Source: Bacteroides sp. (lineage in GTDB: Bacteria; Bacteroidota; Bacteroidia; Bacteroidales; Bacteroidaceae). Taken from it: DNA of 64,000 nt. Within the stretch, counting starts at the first letter, position 1, and each line of letters opens with the position of its first letter. Shown piece after piece: positions 8,382-17,121 of this stretch. Where the stretch lies: NCBI GenBank assembly GCA_021201335.1, contig JAJQFD010000058.1, forward strand, positions 117,552-181,551, read 5' to 3'. The notes below the pieces were generated by a model. It had not been told where the DNA came from. It worked only from the letters and a program-made list of their open reading frames with translations, and made no database searches. The translations under genes were made by a program, and so were the position numbers.

Positions 8382-8416
8382 TTTGTGTAACTGAAATTAG
8401 ATTTTTTATATCTTTG
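8382..8416 (+). promoter_or_regulatory. Promoter candidate for the small lipoprotein
   Basis: TTTG at 8382-8385 and TATCTTTG at 8409-8416 are separated by 23 nt, slightly longer than the consensus. The ATG at 8421 begins only 4 nt after the -7 box, so transcription could start at or next to the start codon. Confidence 0.4.
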
Positions 8417-8420
8417 TTTT

Positions 8421-8612
8421 ATGAAAATGCTAAAAATACTTTTTATCCTATGCCTGATAACGGCCTGCACAGGTGATGTAATTGATCCTATTAACAACGA
8501 TGCAACCAGAGCCGAAAGTTCTGAAGAAAAAAGTGATACACTAAAAATAGACCATTATGTGGATGGCTGGAAGCAAAGCGAAGGCGGTGAATTTACAGGC
8601 AATGAGGAATAG
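8421..8612 (+). CDS. Small lipoprotein, function unknown
   Basis: A 63-residue protein with a clear lipoprotein signal (MKMLKILFILCLITAC, Cys16) and a short acidic mature part with no recognised domain. It stands alone between the hypothetical gene and cca. The lipobox and a -7 element directly upstream support it as real. Small lipoproteins of this kind are common and poorly understood in Bacteroidales. Confidence 0.65.
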   Translation: MKMLKILFILCLITACTGDVIDPINNDATRAESSEEKSDTLKIDHYVDGWKQSEGGEFTGNEE

Positions 8613-8771
8613 ATCTCGTTCATTTTATAACTGTATACTCCCCTTGTTTTAGCTATTTTTTTTAGTTTTCTATAAAAGAAATGGATCTTCCTTTTATTTA
8701 CTTCTCAAGTATCTTCACTCTGGCTCTTTTCACTTAACCTCCAAAAACGTACAAATTCCCAACTAAATTTG

Positions 8772-8779
8772 TATTTTTG
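8772..8779 (+). promoter_or_regulatory. -7 element directly before cca
   Basis: TATTTTTG ends 4 nt before the cca ATG at 8784, which would give a nearly leaderless message. No matching -33 TTTG was found. Confidence 0.35.
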
Positions 8780-8783
8780 CACC

Positions 8784-10232
8784 ATGATTGAGCTGACAAA
8801 AGAAGAACTAAAAGAGCGCTTTAGCGGAAAAGTATTCAGGAAAATAACGGAAACAGCAGACGAACTGGGACTGGAATGTTATGCTGTAGGAGGCTATGTG
8901 CGCGATCTTTTTTTGGAGCGTCCTTCCAAAGACATTGATGTGGTTGTAGTAGGTAGTGGCATCGAAATGGCACAAGCCTTTGGGAGACGTTTAGGGAAAA
9001 ACGTTCCTGTTTCTGTTTTCAGGAATTTTGGTACAGCTCATGTGAGATGGCGTGACACAGAAGTAGAATTTGTCGGTGCCCGAAAAGAATCATATCAGCG
9101 TGATTCCCGCAAGCCTATAGTGGAAGACGGAACCTTGCAAGACGATCAGAATAGGCGTGATTTTACCATCAATGCGCTGGCCGTTTGCCTGAATGAAGAA
9201 CGGCTGGGAGAACTCGTTGATTCATTTGGTGGAATGAACGACTTGAAAGAAAAAACTATTCGTACACCGCTGGACCCAGATATTACTTTCAGCGACGATC
9301 CGTTGCGTATGATGCGATGTATCCGTTTTGCCACCCAGCTTGATTTTTATATCGATGATGAAACATTCGAATCTTTGTGCCGTAACCGGGAACGCATTCA
9401 AATTATCTCCAAAGAACGCATTGCCGATGAATTGAATAAAATTATCCTTTCGCGGGTTCCTTCCAAGGGTTTTATTGATCTCGAACGCTCCGGCCTGCTG
9501 GAACTTATATTCCCCGAACTGGCTGCTTTACAAGGTGTAGAAGTGAGGAATGGAAGAGGGCATAAAGATAACTTTTACCATACGCTCGAAGTACTAGATA
9601 ATATTAGTGAGGAAACTGACAACCTCTGGCTTCGCTGGGCTGCATTGTTACATGATATTGCTAAACCTGCAACCAAACGTTGGGAACCCCGTATTGGCTG
9701 GACATTTCATAATCATAATTTTATAGGGGAGCGCATGATCCCTACTATTTTCCGGAACATGAAACTTCCGATGAACGAGAAATTGAAATATGTTCAGAAG
9801 CTAGTTAGCCTTCACATGCGGCCCATTGCCATTGCTGACGAGGAAGTGACAGATTCGGCTGTTCGTCGTCTGTTGTTCGAAGCAGGAGACGATATCGACG
9901 ATTTGATGATGCTTTGTGAAGCTGATATTACGTCTAAAAACTCGGAACGGAAACAGCGTTTTCTGAATAACTTCCAGTTGGTACGCAAGAAGCTGATTGA
10001 TATTGAGGAGAAAGACCGGATTCGTAATTTTCAGCCTCCCATTTCGGGCGAAGAAATAATGAAATTGTTCAATCTGGAACCTTGTTCCTTGGTAGGAACA
10101 TTGAAAAGTGCTATTAAAGATGCCATTCTAGATGGTGTAATCCCGAACGATTACGATGCAGCTTATGCCTTTATGCTGGAGAAAGCTCAAAAGTTAGGTC
10201 TGAAACCGCATACTAACGAGCCACAACCGTAG
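8784..10232 (+). CDS. cca: CCA tRNA nucleotidyltransferase / poly(A)-polymerase-like, HD domain
   Basis: This 482-residue cytoplasmic protein adds or repairs the 3' CCA end of tRNAs. The class II nucleotidyltransferase core is at the N terminus: VGGYVRD near residue 35, then DIDVVV (metal-binding Asp pair), RRDFTINA near 125, and DDPLRMMRCIRFA near 165. An HD phosphohydrolase domain follows (WAALLHDIAKP near residue 290). The frame is open from 8769, but those codons overlap a TATTTTTG -7 element, and the ATG at 8784 matches the family. The 3' end overlaps the convergent gene by 20 bp. A pure poly(A) polymerase cannot be excluded from sequence, but this architecture is the usual Bacteroidetes CCA enzyme. 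Confidence 0.92.
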   Translation: MIELTKEELKERFSGKVFRKITETADELGLECYAVGGYVRDLFLERPSKDIDVVVVGSGIEMAQAFGRRLGKNVPVSVFRNFGTAHVRWRDTEVEFVGARKESYQRDSRKPIVEDGTLQDDQNRRDFTINALAVCLNEERLGELVDSFGGMNDLKEKTIRTPLDPDITFSDDPLRMMRCIRFATQLDFYIDDETFESLCRNRERIQIISKERIADELNKIILSRVPSKGFIDLERSGLLELIFPELAALQGVEVRNGRGHKDNFYHTLEVLDNISEETDNLWLRWAALLHDIAKPATKRWEPRIGWTFHNHNFIGERMIPTIFRNMKLPMNEKLKYVQKLVSLHMRPIAIADEEVTDSAVRRLLFEAGDDIDDLMMLCEADITSKNSERKQRFLNNFQLVRKKLIDIEEKDRIRNFQPPISGEEIMKLFNLEPCSLVGTLKSAIKDAILDGVIPNDYDAAYAFMLEKAQKLGLKPHTNEPQP

Positions 10233-10878
10233 TTTTAACAGTCGTTTTAACAGGTGTTGTTTGCGGTATTTTCCGTGTAGCCTTTAAAATCCTGCAAAGT
10301 TCTGTAACAAATACATTATCGGAAAATTTATTTTTATTTTTGAAGGTACTATTATATAGAGTTATAATGCGCTGATCAATCTCATTTTTATATAAACTTT
10401 CTTCTTCTAACATAAGAAAGATCTCGGTCAAGTCAATCAATGCTTTTTCGCGGTAATAATTGTCTTCGTTGAAACAATTACGGGCATTTTCTATAAAAGT
10501 AAGATTTCTGTTGGAGTCTGCTAATAAAGATAAGCAAAGGTAACAAAGGTATTGTTTTTGTTTGATTCTTTCTATGTCTACTGCATCTTCAAAAACATAG
10601 ACGGAATTATCATACAATAAGCTGAAAACTTTGGAACGCAGGCGTTGGGTTTCAGCTGCGGAAAGCTGTTTATTGAGTAGTACAGTGAAAAGATGATTGA
10701 TTGTATCGGCATCCGCCTGGCAAGTAGGATTGGGGTCCCGATAAATGCAATGTTCTTTCAGGAATTTCTTTATTGACTCATTATGACGGATTTTCTGTTG
10801 TGCAGAAACTGTATGTATTAGAAATACCGTCAACATGAATAAAAATAAATGTCTTTTTTGTTGTTTGAGTAGGTTCAT
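10213..10878 (-). CDS. Exported protein of unknown function
   Basis: This 221-residue protein has a signal peptide (hydrophobic residues 10-25, probable cleavage after VSAQ) and an all-helical-looking mature part with several Cys residues. It ends in a Thr/Val-rich tail. No family was recognised. It is monocistronic and overlaps the 3' end of cca by 20 bp on the opposite strand. A TACCTTTG element on this strand (10952-10959) lies about 75 bp upstream of the start. Confidence 0.65.
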   Translation of the reverse strand: MNLLKQQKRHLFLFMLTVFLIHTVSAQQKIRHNESIKKFLKEHCIYRDPNPTCQADADTINHLFTVLLNKQLSAAETQRLRSKVFSLLYDNSVYVFEDAVDIERIKQKQYLCYLCLSLLADSNRNLTFIENARNCFNEDNYYREKALIDLTEIFLMLEEESLYKNEIDQRIITLYNSTFKNKNKFSDNVFVTELCRILKATRKIPQTTPVKTTVKTTVVAR

Positions 10879-10951
10879 ATTGCTTTAAAATCTTGTTTAA
10901 AGAAATTCATTCAACAGGATTTAAACCTGTCTGAATAGGATCGATTGTTGG

Positions 10952-10959
10952 CAAAGGTA
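10952..10959 (-). promoter_or_regulatory. -7 element for the exported hypothetical
   Basis: TACCTTTG on the minus strand matches TAnnTTTG and lies upstream of the ATG at 10878. Confidence 0.4.
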
Positions 10960-11037
10960 ATATTATTTCTTAAAGTATGGATCGTTGCACATATATATTT
11001 AGAATAATTTTGGTGGCTTTTTTTCTTTTGTATGAAA

Positions 11038-11059
11038 CCCCTGTCAAGCATCACAGGGG
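11038..11059 (-). terminator. Stem-loop after the M24 peptidase
   Basis: CCCCTGT (11038-11044) pairs with ACAGGGG (11053-11059). On the minus strand the stem is followed by TTTC rather than a long T-run, so termination strength is uncertain. Confidence 0.5.
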
Positions 11060-11089
11060 CTTCATAACCCGGAATATATATGCGTAAGT

Positions 11090-12271
11090 TTATTGAATCT
11101 GATCTGGATTTAGCAAATCAATAATCCTTTCCTCACAACGTGTCATCTTTTCTGTACTATTGTTGGTAACGGCCCATGTATTTTCGATACCTACCGGACC
11201 GATTCTTGGAAGAACGATCTTAGGTTCTAACGCAAACACCATACCAGCTTCCAGCTCAAGCTTATTGCGGGGTGCCAACACGGGAGGCTCATTAATCTGT
11301 AACCCCACTCCATGCCCTATGAACCGGGCTTTCTGGCCCATCCCCATAAAGTTGTCTGCAAATCCGGCCTGGGTAACCATTTCGATGGCAGCATCATAGA
11401 GTTCTTCGCAAGTTACTCCCGGGCAGGCCATGGCAATAACTTTCTCCTGGATATCGATGCAAGTCTGGTGCGCAGCATACGCTTCTTCAGGAAGTTTACC
11501 AATTGAAAACACGCGGGTCATATCGCCCATGTAGCCATTAAAGTTACCACCGTAATCTACCATGATACTCTGTCCTTCTTCTATCACTTTACCCGCTACT
11601 CCTACTGGTAGTGCCGGGTCGATGCCTTTGCCACCTAGTGCGAAATCGTATGGAGAAGGAATTGCGCCGTTGTCGCCGGCCAGCAGACTACCCATAAAGA
11701 TTTCCATACTTTGGCCAAAGGTCCGGAAAATGCCGAGGCAGCCATGCAGCCTCATCAGACGCTCAATTTCGATTGAAAGCTCCAGGTCTGTCATTCCGGG
11801 ACGATATACCGAGGGAATTTCGTTGTAAGCTTTTGTATGGGCAATACCCGAACGACGAAACATTTCGATTTCCATCTCGGTTTTAATGCTGCGTGCTTTA
11901 CGGATAATAGGAGTTCCGTTTACGACTTTAGCATCCGGGAAGAGCGCTGCGAGGCGGTTATATTCAGTATATGGTAGTTCATCCCCTTCGAGCATGATGG
12001 TTTGCGGTATGGCTAAACCTTCTTGTTGCAGGATCTCAACAATTTGTTCCGGTTTACGGATTGGGTGGATGAGTTCACCTGTGAAGGTGTTCGGACGTTT
12101 TACAAAGATTCGTGCCGGTGTGTGGAGTGGGAGGTAGAGATATCCACTGATAATTTGCCCGGCTGTATACAGCAGGTTTACATTACAGGCTATCAGGGCA
12201 GCATCAATACCTTGGTGGGCCATAAGCGAGCGAATTCTATCGCGACGCAATTTCAGTTCTGGAAGTACCAT
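11090..12271 (-). CDS. M24 metallopeptidase, Xaa-Pro aminopeptidase-like
   Basis: This 393-residue cytoplasmic enzyme has the creatinase/aminopeptidase-P architecture: an N-terminal creatinase-like domain (residues 1-135) and a pita-bread catalytic domain. The five metal ligands are visible as Asp in MVDYGG, Asp in GDMTRVF, His in IGHGVG, Glu in ALEPK and Glu in GIENTW. It probably removes N-terminal residues preceding proline or cleaves Xaa-Pro dipeptides. It is monocistronic. A TAACTTTG element on this strand (12394-12401) lies upstream and a stem-loop follows. The peptide preference (PepP- or PepQ-like) cannot be decided by eye. Confidence 0.9.
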   Translation of the reverse strand: MVLPELKLRRDRIRSLMAHQGIDAALIACNVNLLYTAGQIISGYLYLPLHTPARIFVKRPNTFTGELIHPIRKPEQIVEILQQEGLAIPQTIMLEGDELPYTEYNRLAALFPDAKVVNGTPIIRKARSIKTEMEIEMFRRSGIAHTKAYNEIPSVYRPGMTDLELSIEIERLMRLHGCLGIFRTFGQSMEIFMGSLLAGDNGAIPSPYDFALGGKGIDPALPVGVAGKVIEEGQSIMVDYGGNFNGYMGDMTRVFSIGKLPEEAYAAHQTCIDIQEKVIAMACPGVTCEELYDAAIEMVTQAGFADNFMGMGQKARFIGHGVGLQINEPPVLAPRNKLELEAGMVFALEPKIVLPRIGPVGIENTWAVTNNSTEKMTRCEERIIDLLNPDQIQ

Positions 12272-12393
12272 TTGAGTTTATAGTTTTTAAATTGTTTATC
12301 AGTATGGTGTAGGGTATCTCTTGTGGATGCCCTCTACCCATGCGGAGCATTGTAATTTTCTACTTTCAATTTTCAATTCTCAACTTAGGAAGG

Positions 12394-12401
12394 CAAAGTT
12401 A
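12394..12401 (-). promoter_or_regulatory. -7 element for the M24 peptidase
   Basis: TAACTTTG on the minus strand matches TAnnTTTG, about 120 bp upstream of the ATG at 12271. No good -33 box was seen. Confidence 0.4.
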
Positions 12402-12439
12402 GTTTTTTTCTCAAAAATTCAGTACTAATATATAGGTAT

Positions 12440-12480
12440 AAAAAAGCGTTGTCACGTCCCGTCCCGGGAGGTAACAACGC
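12440..12480 (-). terminator. Intrinsic terminator of gdhA
   Basis: GCGTTGT (12446-12452) pairs with ACAACGC (12474-12480), with a GC-rich inner part. On the minus strand the stem is followed by a T6 run, the standard intrinsic terminator form. Confidence 0.8.
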
Positions 12481-12555
12481 ATACCACAAATACAAATACA
12501 ACTAAACAAAGTTTTTGTTGAAGAATTCTAAATTCTGAATTTCTTCATTCTAATA

Positions 12556-13893
12556 TTATATTATTCCTTGTCCCATCATTGCATGAGCTACCTTCATAAA
12601 GCCTGCGATGTTGGCACCTTTTACATAATTGATATAGCCATCGGGCTCAGTTCCGTATCTCACACATTGTTCGTGAATACCGTGCATAATATTTTTTAAT
12701 CTTTGATCCACCTCTTCGGCGCCCCAGCTGATGTGCATGGCATTTTGTGACATTTCCAGACCCGAGGTCGCAACTCCTCCCGCATTCACTGCTTTGCCGG
12801 GTGCATACATCGTTTTATGTTCGATAAAAGCATCAATGGCTTCGGGCGTACAACCCATGTTCGAGATTTCACCCACACAGAGAACATTATTTTTGATAAG
12901 ATTCTCTGCATCTTCTCCGTTCAATTCGTTTTGGGTAGCGCAAGGTAATGCGATGTCGCACTTCACTTCCCACGGGCGTTTGCCGGGAACAAAAGTTGAT
13001 CCGGGATATTCATCCGCATAAGGTTCAACAATGTCATTGCCGGATGCACGCAATTCGAGTAGATAATCGATTTTTTCTCCGCTGATGCCATCCGGATCAT
13101 AGATATAACCGTCTGGACCGGAAATTGTAATTACTTTCGCACCCAGTTCGGTGGCTTTCAGGGCAGCTCCCCATGCCACATTACCAAAACCGGAAATCGC
13201 TACTGTTTTATTGATCAGTGTTTCGCCTTTTGCATGTAGCATCTGATTCACGAAATACAATCCGCCAAAGCCAGTTGCTTCCGGGCGAATCAGCGAACCT
13301 CCGTATTCCAACCCTTTACCAGTGATAGTTCCGGTAAACTCACGGGTTAGCTTTTTATACATACCAAACATATATCCCACTTCACGTCCGCCTACACCGA
13401 TATCACCAGCAGGCACATCCATGTCAGGACCGATGTGTCTCCACAATTCCAACATAAAGGCCTGGCAGAAACGCATAATTTCCGCATCACTCTTGCCCCG
13501 GGGCGAGAAGTCTGATCCACCTTTACCACCACCCATCGGCAAGGTAGTAAGGGCATTTTTAAATGTCTGCTCAAATGCCAGGAATTTTAAAATAGAAAGG
13601 GTAACCGAAGCATGGAAACGAATCCCACCTTTATAAGGACCAATTGCATTGTTAAACTGAACACGATAACCCAGGTTTGTTTGCACTTCACCTTTATCGT
13701 CCACCCACGTAACGCGGAATGTAAAAATGCGATCCGGCTCCACCAGTCGTTCGATAATCTTTGCTTTTTCGAACTCAGGATGTTGGTTATAAATATCTTC
13801 GATGGAAATAAGTACTTCCTTTACGGCTTGAAGATATTCAGACTCGCCGGGATGTTTAGCCTCTAAAGAGGACATGATTCGTTCAATGTTCAT
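12556..13893 (-). CDS. gdhA: NADP-type glutamate dehydrogenase
   Basis: This 445-residue enzyme converts 2-oxoglutarate and ammonia to glutamate with NAD(P)H, the main ammonia-assimilating reaction in Bacteroidales. Substrate-domain motifs are GPYKGGIRFH, LPMGGGKGG (catalytic Lys loop near residue 125) and PAGDIGVGGREVGY. The dinucleotide fold has SGFGNVAWG near residue 238. The length is that of hexameric small GDHs. Start at the first ATG, matching family N termini. It is monocistronic, with a TATATTTG element 50 bp upstream (13944-13951) and an intrinsic terminator downstream. Cofactor preference is inferred from family resemblance. Confidence 0.95.
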   Translation of the reverse strand: MNIERIMSSLEAKHPGESEYLQAVKEVLISIEDIYNQHPEFEKAKIIERLVEPDRIFTFRVTWVDDKGEVQTNLGYRVQFNNAIGPYKGGIRFHASVTLSILKFLAFEQTFKNALTTLPMGGGKGGSDFSPRGKSDAEIMRFCQAFMLELWRHIGPDMDVPAGDIGVGGREVGYMFGMYKKLTREFTGTITGKGLEYGGSLIRPEATGFGGLYFVNQMLHAKGETLINKTVAISGFGNVAWGAALKATELGAKVITISGPDGYIYDPDGISGEKIDYLLELRASGNDIVEPYADEYPGSTFVPGKRPWEVKCDIALPCATQNELNGEDAENLIKNNVLCVGEISNMGCTPEAIDAFIEHKTMYAPGKAVNAGGVATSGLEMSQNAMHISWGAEEVDQRLKNIMHGIHEQCVRYGTEPDGYINYVKGANIAGFMKVAHAMMGQGII

Positions 13894-13943
13894 GATATAT
13901 AATTTTAGGTTGATACATGATAAAATGTAAGCTAATGCATATA

Positions 13944-13951
13944 CAAATATA
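13944..13951 (-). promoter_or_regulatory. -7 element for gdhA
   Basis: TATATTTG on the minus strand, predicting a start near 13937 and a leader of about 44 nt. The -33 region is not clear. Confidence 0.45.
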
Positions 13952-14171
13952 GTGATAGTTTTTAAAAGATGAAGTTAATTGGTGCGAAAATGAATAAAAG
14001 GTGTTATTTTGATAGTTTCTTCGGATTTTATGACCAGTAGATCGGCTTTCTACTTTCTTCCTCGAATGAGAAGTGCATGAATCCTCTCATTCAATCTCTT
14101 ATATAACTAACCGTTCTTTTTAGGATATAGTATGGTTAACACATTTATTTAAAAGTTACAGGTAAGTTATT

Positions 14172-14179
14172 TAACTTTG
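14172..14179 (+). promoter_or_regulatory. -7 element for the PAS-like gene
   Basis: TAACTTTG lies 20 bp before the ATG at 14199. A TTTA word sits near the expected -33 position. Confidence 0.4.
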
Positions 14180-14198
14180 TCTTCAAAAAAATACCTTT

Positions 14199-14543
14199 AT
14201 GAACAGCGAAGAGAGAAAAGACTTAAAAGAACAAATGAATATAGATAAAAGTGTAATCGCCGCTTTTCACCAGATGTGGGATTTATTTCCGGGTTCTGTA
14301 CGGCTCATTCATAAGAATCATACTATCCTGGCTTCTAATCCGATTGCTAAAGAGTTAGGTTTTGAAGAGGGTTTAAAATGCATTTGTATAGGGGCTCGGG
14401 AATCTCACAGAAACTGCAAATCCATAAGGATGCTCAAAACACAAACAGCTCAGGTGGATCGCCCATCGATGGAGAAGGTACGGGGATGGATTCCGGTAGT
14501 GGGATATGATGATATATATGTTCATTTCACCTTGACTATTTAA
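14199..14543 (+). CDS. Small PAS-like protein with Cys/His cluster
   Basis: This 114-residue cytoplasmic protein looks like a single PAS-type sensor fold: a helix (residues 17-30), then SVRLIHKNHTILASNPIAKELGF, which resembles the first PAS strands, and a C-terminal YVHFTLTI strand. Conserved-looking C-I-C-I-G and H-R-N-C segments (residues 62-75) could bind a metal, cofactor or redox centre. There is no attached output domain, so it would act through a partner or as a small sensor. It is monocistronic with its own -7 element and a bidirectional terminator. The PAS assignment is by eye and moderate. Confidence 0.6.
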   Translation: MNSEERKDLKEQMNIDKSVIAAFHQMWDLFPGSVRLIHKNHTILASNPIAKELGFEEGLKCICIGARESHRNCKSIRMLKTQTAQVDRPSMEKVRGWIPVVGYDDIYVHFTLTI

Positions 14544-14562
14544 TTCAGAGCATCCATAAATA

Positions 14563-14602
14563 AAAATCGTTCGAGCCTTTGTTATCACTCCCGAACGATT
14601 TT
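14563..14602. terminator. Bidirectional terminator
   Basis: AAAATCGTTCG (14563-14573) pairs perfectly with CGAACGATTTT (14592-14602), giving T-runs on both strands. It lies between the convergent PAS-like and VWA genes. Confidence 0.85.
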
Positions 14603-14643
14603 ATTAGCATTCATTTTTAAAATAATGAATCTATTTCTTCAAC

Positions 14644-16450
14644 TTATAATCCTTTTACTGTTTCCACCAGTCGGATAAATTCCCTTCTATATCCATTATC
14701 ATCCTTGTCCAATCCCGTTTTGGCCAACTTGATAACTTTGTCATAGGTAGCATCTGCTTTAAAATCAGAATTGCGAAGCAACTGACCAAACATGGCGACT
14801 GCTGCTGCAAAACGGAAATCCGAAGAAACCTGATTATTCTTGTTATCCATTACGGGTAATTCAATCTTTTTGCTGGCATTACCGTCCGGTTCTTTATAAC
14901 GTAATTTGATGGTCAGTAATTCATTCGAAGGATTAAGTACTATTTTTTTTATTCGTTTTCTTTTGGTATTTCAAATCATCTACCCGGCCTGTGAAACTAC
15001 TTTCTACACCCACCGGAATTACTTCATAAAATGCAGTAACCGTATGCCCGGCTCCCATCTCCCCTGCATCTTTGGTGTCGTCATTAAAATCTTCTTTGTT
15101 CAGTAAACGGCTTTCATATCCAATCAGGCGATAAGCTTGAACATGTGCCGGATTAAATTCAATCTGTAACTTTACGTCTTTTGCCACTGTATAAATTGTT
15201 CCGCCGAATTCTTGTACCAGTACCTTGTTGGCTTCCTGCATATTGTCGATATACGCATGGTTTCCATTTCCTTTTTCTGCCAGTGTTTGCATACGGTTGT
15301 CTTTGTAATTACCCATTCCGTAACCTAATACAGTTAAGAATACACCCGATTTACGTTCTTCTTCAATCAGTTTTTCCAATCCGTCAGTGGATGAGACTCC
15401 TACATTGAAATCACCATCGCTACATAGAATAATCCGGTTATTGCCATTCTTTATAAAATTCTTCCGAGCTATGCTATAAGCCAATTTGATACCTGCACCT
15501 CCAGCGGTAGATCCACCGGCAGTTAGTTTATCCAGTGCTTCTCTGATCTTTTGTTTATCACTCCCTGAAGTAGAGGGAAGTACTTCGCCTGCACTACCGG
15601 AATAAACAACGATAGCTACCCTGTCTTTTTCACGCAGGTTATTAATAAGCAGTTTCAGGGACGATTTAACCAGCTCCAACCTTGTAGGACCATACATAGA
15701 GCCGGATACATCAATCAGGAAAACCAGGTTAGAAGCAGGCATGTTTTCATCGGCAATCTCTTTTGCTTTCAGGCCGATTTGTACCAGGCGGTGTTTCTCA
15801 TTCCAGGGGCAATTACCAACTTCTGCTGAAATTTTCACAGGGTCTTTTCCTTTAGGTAACTGATAGTCATAAGAGAAATAGTTAATCAGTTCTTCGGTAC
15901 GGATGGCATCTGCCGAAGGCAACTGTCCTTGATTAATAAAACGGCGCATATTGCTATACGAAGCTGCATCTACATCTATGGAAAAAGTGGAAAGTGGATC
16001 TTCAGCTGCCGTTTTAAAACGGTTTTCAGAGATGGATTTGTATTCTTCCGTATTAATATGGGGGGAATAATTAATACTCATGGATGCTGCCACTATTTGA
16101 GATTTGTGTCTTGTTGAATAACCAACAACTGCAACTTCCTCCAGTGTTTGTACATCCGCCTTTAACTGTACATTCAATATGTTGCCGGTTACTTTTATTT
16201 CTTGGGTCTGGAAACCGACATAACTAAATACCAGTGTTGAGTTAAGAGAGGTGGTGATACTGTATTTACCATCCAGATCGGTTAGTGTTCCGTTACTGCT
16301 ACCTTTTACCACTACATTACATCCGATAAGAGGATGGTTCTGGTCGTCCGTTACCTGACCTTTTACCAATGTCGACTGTGCCAGCATACCGTTAACGGAA
16401 GCCAGCATACAGATTACAAACAAACTGAGTTTACGAATAATTCTTTTCAT
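14644..16450 (-). CDS. YfbK-like VWA-domain protein with carboxypeptidase-regulatory domain, frameshifted at A8
   Basis: After repair of one base in an A8 tract (14943-14950, T on the plus strand), this reads as one 601-residue exported protein. Order: signal peptide (residues 1-24, cleavage near MLAQ), a carboxypeptidase-regulatory-like beta domain (VKGQVTDDQNHPLIG to SYVGFQ, about residues 28-95), a SusC-like motif (LEEVAVVGYS, near 105), a YfbK N-terminal region, a von Willebrand A domain with MIDAS motif DVSGSM (near 248), and a C-terminal region ending after 14644. Such proteins are predicted to be periplasmic or outer-membrane-linked and to bind metal-dependent ligands. The divergent ECF sigma/anti-sigma pair 95 bp away carries the same domain and motif, so a functional link is likely. 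Confidence 0.85.
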
Positions 16451-16531
16451 AATTTCTATACTTTTAGTGTTTATTGTTTGTCCATAGATATAATTCCTTT
16501 AAGAATTCCATAAACGCATGCTGATTTTTTT

Positions 16532-16539
16532 TATTTTTG
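16532..16539 (+). promoter_or_regulatory. -7 element directly before the ECF sigma gene
   Basis: TATTTTTG ends 6 nt before the ATG at 16546, another case of a -7 box abutting the start codon. No clear -33 box. Confidence 0.35.
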
Positions 16540-16545
16540 CTCGCT

Positions 16546-17121
16546 ATGTGGTTTCGACGGGAGAAAAACAAATCTGCTCTTACAGATGAGGAGTTGTTGC
16601 AGAAATATAAGGCATCGGCAAATGCCGAATATTTCAGCGAGCTCTTTGATCGTTATATTCCGTTGTTATACGGTGTATGCCTAGATTACCTGCGTGATGA
16701 GGACAGGGCACGGGATGCCGTGATGCAACTTTTCGAAGACTTATTACCCAAAATCTTTAAATACGAAATCGGTGTGTTTCGTGCCTGGGTGTACAGTGTC
16801 GTTAAAAATCACTGTTTGCAGATAATAAATAGAGAAAAAAAAGAAATTTGGGTGGATTTTGATACCAACGTTATGGAATCTCCGGAAATCCTGAATCTAT
16901 TCGATGAAGAGAATGGGCAGAACGAACAAATAGAGGCTCTAAATCATTGTTTGGAAAAGCTGCCCGACACTCAAAAGATCAGCATACAACATTTCTTTAT
17001 GCATGATATGTCGTATGTCGATATTGCTGAAGAAACCGGATATACACTCAGTAAGGTGAAGAGTTATATCCAGAATGGAAAGCGTAATTTAAAAAACTGT
17101 ATAGATAAACAACTGGCATGA
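16546..17121 (+). CDS. ECF-type RNA polymerase sigma factor
   Basis: This 191-residue protein is an ECF sigma factor, which directs RNA polymerase to a small regulon under control of a membrane anti-sigma. Sigma region 2 spans about residues 25-90 (FDRYIPLLYGVCLDYLRD, then AWVYSVVKNHC), and region 4 is at the C terminus (DISYVDIAEETGY-type helix-turn-helix with SKVKSYIQNGKRNLK). The frame is open from a TTG at 16537, but the ATG at 16546 is preferred because the upstream codons fall in a -7 box. The stop overlaps the ATG of the next gene by 4 bp (ATGA), the standard coupling of sigma and anti-sigma genes. Confidence 0.88.
   Translation: MWFRREKNKSALTDEELLQKYKASANAEYFSELFDRYIPLLYGVCLDYLRDEDRARDAVMQLFEDLLPKIFKYEIGVFRAWVYSVVKNHCLQIINREKKEIWVDFDTNVMESPEILNLFDEENGQNEQIEALNHCLEKLPDTQKISIQHFFMHDMSYVDIAEETGYTLSKVKSYIQNGKRNLKNCIDKQLA

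Larger units (their letters stand above)
13894..14198. other. Divergent promoter region gdhA / PAS-like gene
   Basis: About 305 bp without a gene. It contains a minus-strand TATATTTG (13944-13951) for gdhA and a plus-strand TAACTTTG (14172-14179) for the PAS-like gene. Nothing else is recognised. Confidence 0.5.
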
